A stretch of 64,000 nucleotides of DNA from Saccharopolyspora sp. NFXS83 (GTDB taxonomy: Bacteria; Actinomycetota; Actinomycetes; Mycobacteriales; Pseudonocardiaceae), in the NCBI RefSeq assembly GCF_026241095.1, contig NZ_JAPFGB010000016.1:62001-126000 (forward strand), in the 5' to 3' direction. Shown piece after piece: positions 62,656-64,000 of the stretch. The position numbers and the translations under genes were made by a program. The notes beneath the pieces were generated by a model. That model was not told where the DNA came from, ran no database searches, and saw nothing but the letters and a program-made list of their open reading frames with translations. How positions within the stretch are numbered: position 1 is the first letter of the stretch; every line of letters starts with the position of its first letter.

Positions 62656-62851
62656 GTTCCGGTGGCGCGGGGGTGGTGTCGGGAACGTTCCCTTCCGGCC
62701 GAGGGCGGACCTGTGCGAAGGTGCGCGGATGGCACTGCGTGCCACGATGGGTGTGGTCCGGTCGAGCCGAGTGGGCGCATCATGAGGGCGGTGCACGGCG
62801 CCGTTCCGACGGCGCGCAGCGGTAGTCGATGAGGATGGCCGGGAGGCGACT

Positions 62852-64000
62852 GTGAGCACTTCTGTGATCGTTTCGGGGGCACGCACTCCGATGGGGCGCC
62901 TGCTGGGCTCGTTGAAGGATTTTTCAGGTGCGCAGCTCGGCGGCGTGGCCATCAAGGCCGCGCTGGAGCGAGGCGGCGTCGCCCCTGAACAGGTGCAGTA
63001 CACGATCATGGGCCAGGTGCTGACCGCCGGAGCGGGGCAGATCCCCGCCCGGCAGGCGGCGGTCAACGCGGGCATCCCGATGGACGTCCCGGCGCTGACG
63101 ATCAACAAGGTGTGCCTGTCCGGCCTCGACGCGATCGCGCTCGCCGACCAGCTCATCCGCGCCGGCGAGTTCGACGTGGTCGTCGCGGGCGGCCAGGAGT
63201 CGATGACGCAAGCCCCGCACCTGCTGACGAGCTCCCGCGAGGGCGTCAAGTTCGGCGACGCGCAGCTGGTAGACCACATGGCTCTCGACGGCTTGACCTG
63301 TGCTTTCGACGAGATCGCGATGGGTGCTTCGACGGAGAAGCACAACGGCAGGCACGGGCTGACCAGGCAGGAGCAGGACGAGTTCGCCGCCCGGTCGCAC
63401 CAGCGCGCCGGTGCCGCGGCGGCGCGCGGCGTGTTCGCCGAGGAAATCGCCCCGGTGACGGTGCCGCAGCGCAAGGGCGACCCGATCACCGTCGACACCG
63501 ACGAGGGCGTCCGGCCGGACACGACGGCCGAAGGCCTCGGCAAGCTGCGCCCGGCGTTCGCCCCCGACGGCACGATCACGCCGGGCTCCGCGTCGCAGAT
63601 CTCTGATGGTGCCGCCGCGGTCGTGGTGATGAGCAAGTCGAAGGCCGAGGAGCTCGGCCTGACCTGGCTGGCCGAGATCGGCGCGCACGGCGTCGTGTCC
63701 GGGCCGGACGCGAGCCTGCACGAGCAGCCGTCGAACGCGATCAAAGCCGCTTGCGCGAAGGAGCAGGTGGACGCCGCCGAGCTCGACCTCGTGGAGATCA
63801 ACGAGGCGTTCGCCGCGGTCGGCATCGTCTCCAGCAGGGCCCTGGGGGTCTCCGACGAGATCGTCAACGTCAACGGCGGAGCCATCGCGCTCGGCCACCC
63901 GCTCGGCATGTCCGGCGCGCGGCTGGCGCTGCACCTGGCGTTGGAGCTGCGGCGCCGTGGCGGCGGAACCGGCGTGGCCGCGCTGTGCGGCGGCGGCGGG
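62852..64000 (+). CDS. Acetyl-CoA acetyltransferase, C-terminus cut by window edge
   Basis: The first 383 residues of a biosynthetic-type thiolase. The nucleophilic cysteine is in [33 protein letters not shown] has the catalytic histidine, and ALCGGGG at the edge begins the second cysteine motif; only about 10 residues are missing. Compared with the fadA copy at 9.5 kb the pattern ([20 protein letters not shown] start) is that of AtoB/PhaA enzymes that join two acetyl-CoA. GTG 62852 has GGGAGG 6 bases upstream. It may work with methylmalonyl-CoA epimerase upstream in ethylmalonyl-CoA-type carbon flow, which is inference. Confidence 0.9.
   Translation, partial: MSTSVIVSGARTPMGRLLGSLKDFSGAQLGGVAIKAALERGGVAPEQVQYTIMGQVLTAGAGQIPARQAAVNAGIPMDVPALTINKVCLSGLDAIALADQLIRAGEFDVVVAGGQESMTQAPHLLTSSREGVKFGDAQLVDHMALDGLTCAFDEIAMGASTEKHNGRHGLTRQEQDEFAARSHQRAGAAAARGVFAEEIAPVTVPQRKGDPITVDTDEGVRPDTTAEGLGKLRPAFAPDGTITPGSASQISDGAAAVVVMSKSKAEELGLTWLAEIGAHGVVSGPDASLHEQPSNAIKAACAKEQVDAAELDLVEINEAFAAVGIVSSRALGVSDEIVNVNGGAIALGHPLGMSGARLALHLALELRRRGGGTGVAALCGGGG

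Overview
The window is high-GC actinomycete chromosome, most like the order Pseudonocardiales (Saccharopolyspora/Amycolatopsis type). The pointers are the argS-lysA-hom-thrC-thrB-rho / rpmE-prfA-prmC gene set, an actinobacterial Rho with a long disordered insert, frequent GTG starts, several apparently leaderless genes and many DUF families typical of the group. I rank the genus as inference only. About 60 protein genes, one tRNA and six clear hairpin terminators are described.

Layout. 0-7.3 kb: end of an acyl-CoA dehydrogenase, an alkaline-phosphatase-superfamily hydrolase, a DUF2236 oxygenase-like protein, a YbaB protein, then a glycolate/D-lactate oxidase operon (glcDEF) followed at 7.7 kb by an LctP/GlcA-type permease. 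9.4-13 kb: beta-oxidation pair (thiolase and the two-domain FadB protein). 13-28 kb: mixed accessory and envelope genes: secreted protein, TetR plus flavin monooxygenase, a small protein that looks like a Bell-domain/amyloid-motif (BASS) protein, a class A penicillin-binding protein, CPBP protease, serine hydrolase, a deleted DAHP synthase pseudogene preceded by an IdeR/DmdR-like iron box, ArfB, patatin, an AbiEi/DUF559-like orphan and a secreted S33 hydrolase. 28.2-40.4 kb: the most interesting part, a probable metallophore locus. Six overlapping genes (ATP-grasp ligase, DUF4213/DUF364 heavy-metal chelation protein, cysteine-synthase-like PLP enzyme, dipeptide-epimerase-like enolase, MFS exporter, methyltransferase) are followed by a four-gene peptide/nickel-type ABC importer and a GNAT gene. 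Zur-like boxes stand in front of all three transcription units. 42-46 kb: tRNA-Arg, CDF zinc exporter, rho. 46-57.6 kb: thrB-thrC-hom-lysA-argS on the minus strand, DUF3105/DUF305, rpmE, prfA, prmC. 58-64 kb: a DivIVA/Scy-like coiled-coil protein with fourteen 11-residue repeats, SPW membrane protein, TetR, methylmalonyl-CoA epimerase, secreted protein, and the start of another thiolase.

Running through the window is a family of intergenic repeats built on the core GGAAGGTTCCCTTCC: some 25 half-units, most paired into ~52-bp near-perfect palindromes at gene ends. Several copies carry matching changes on both arms, so base pairing itself appears to be maintained. Two copies bracket the argS-rho block, which is inverted relative to rpmE-prfA-prmC compared with the usual actinobacterial order; recombination between copies is a simple explanation.

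Limits: all assignments rest on reading the sequence; no searches were run. Starts were chosen from Shine-Dalgarno spacing, 4-base overlaps and leaderless -10 patterns.
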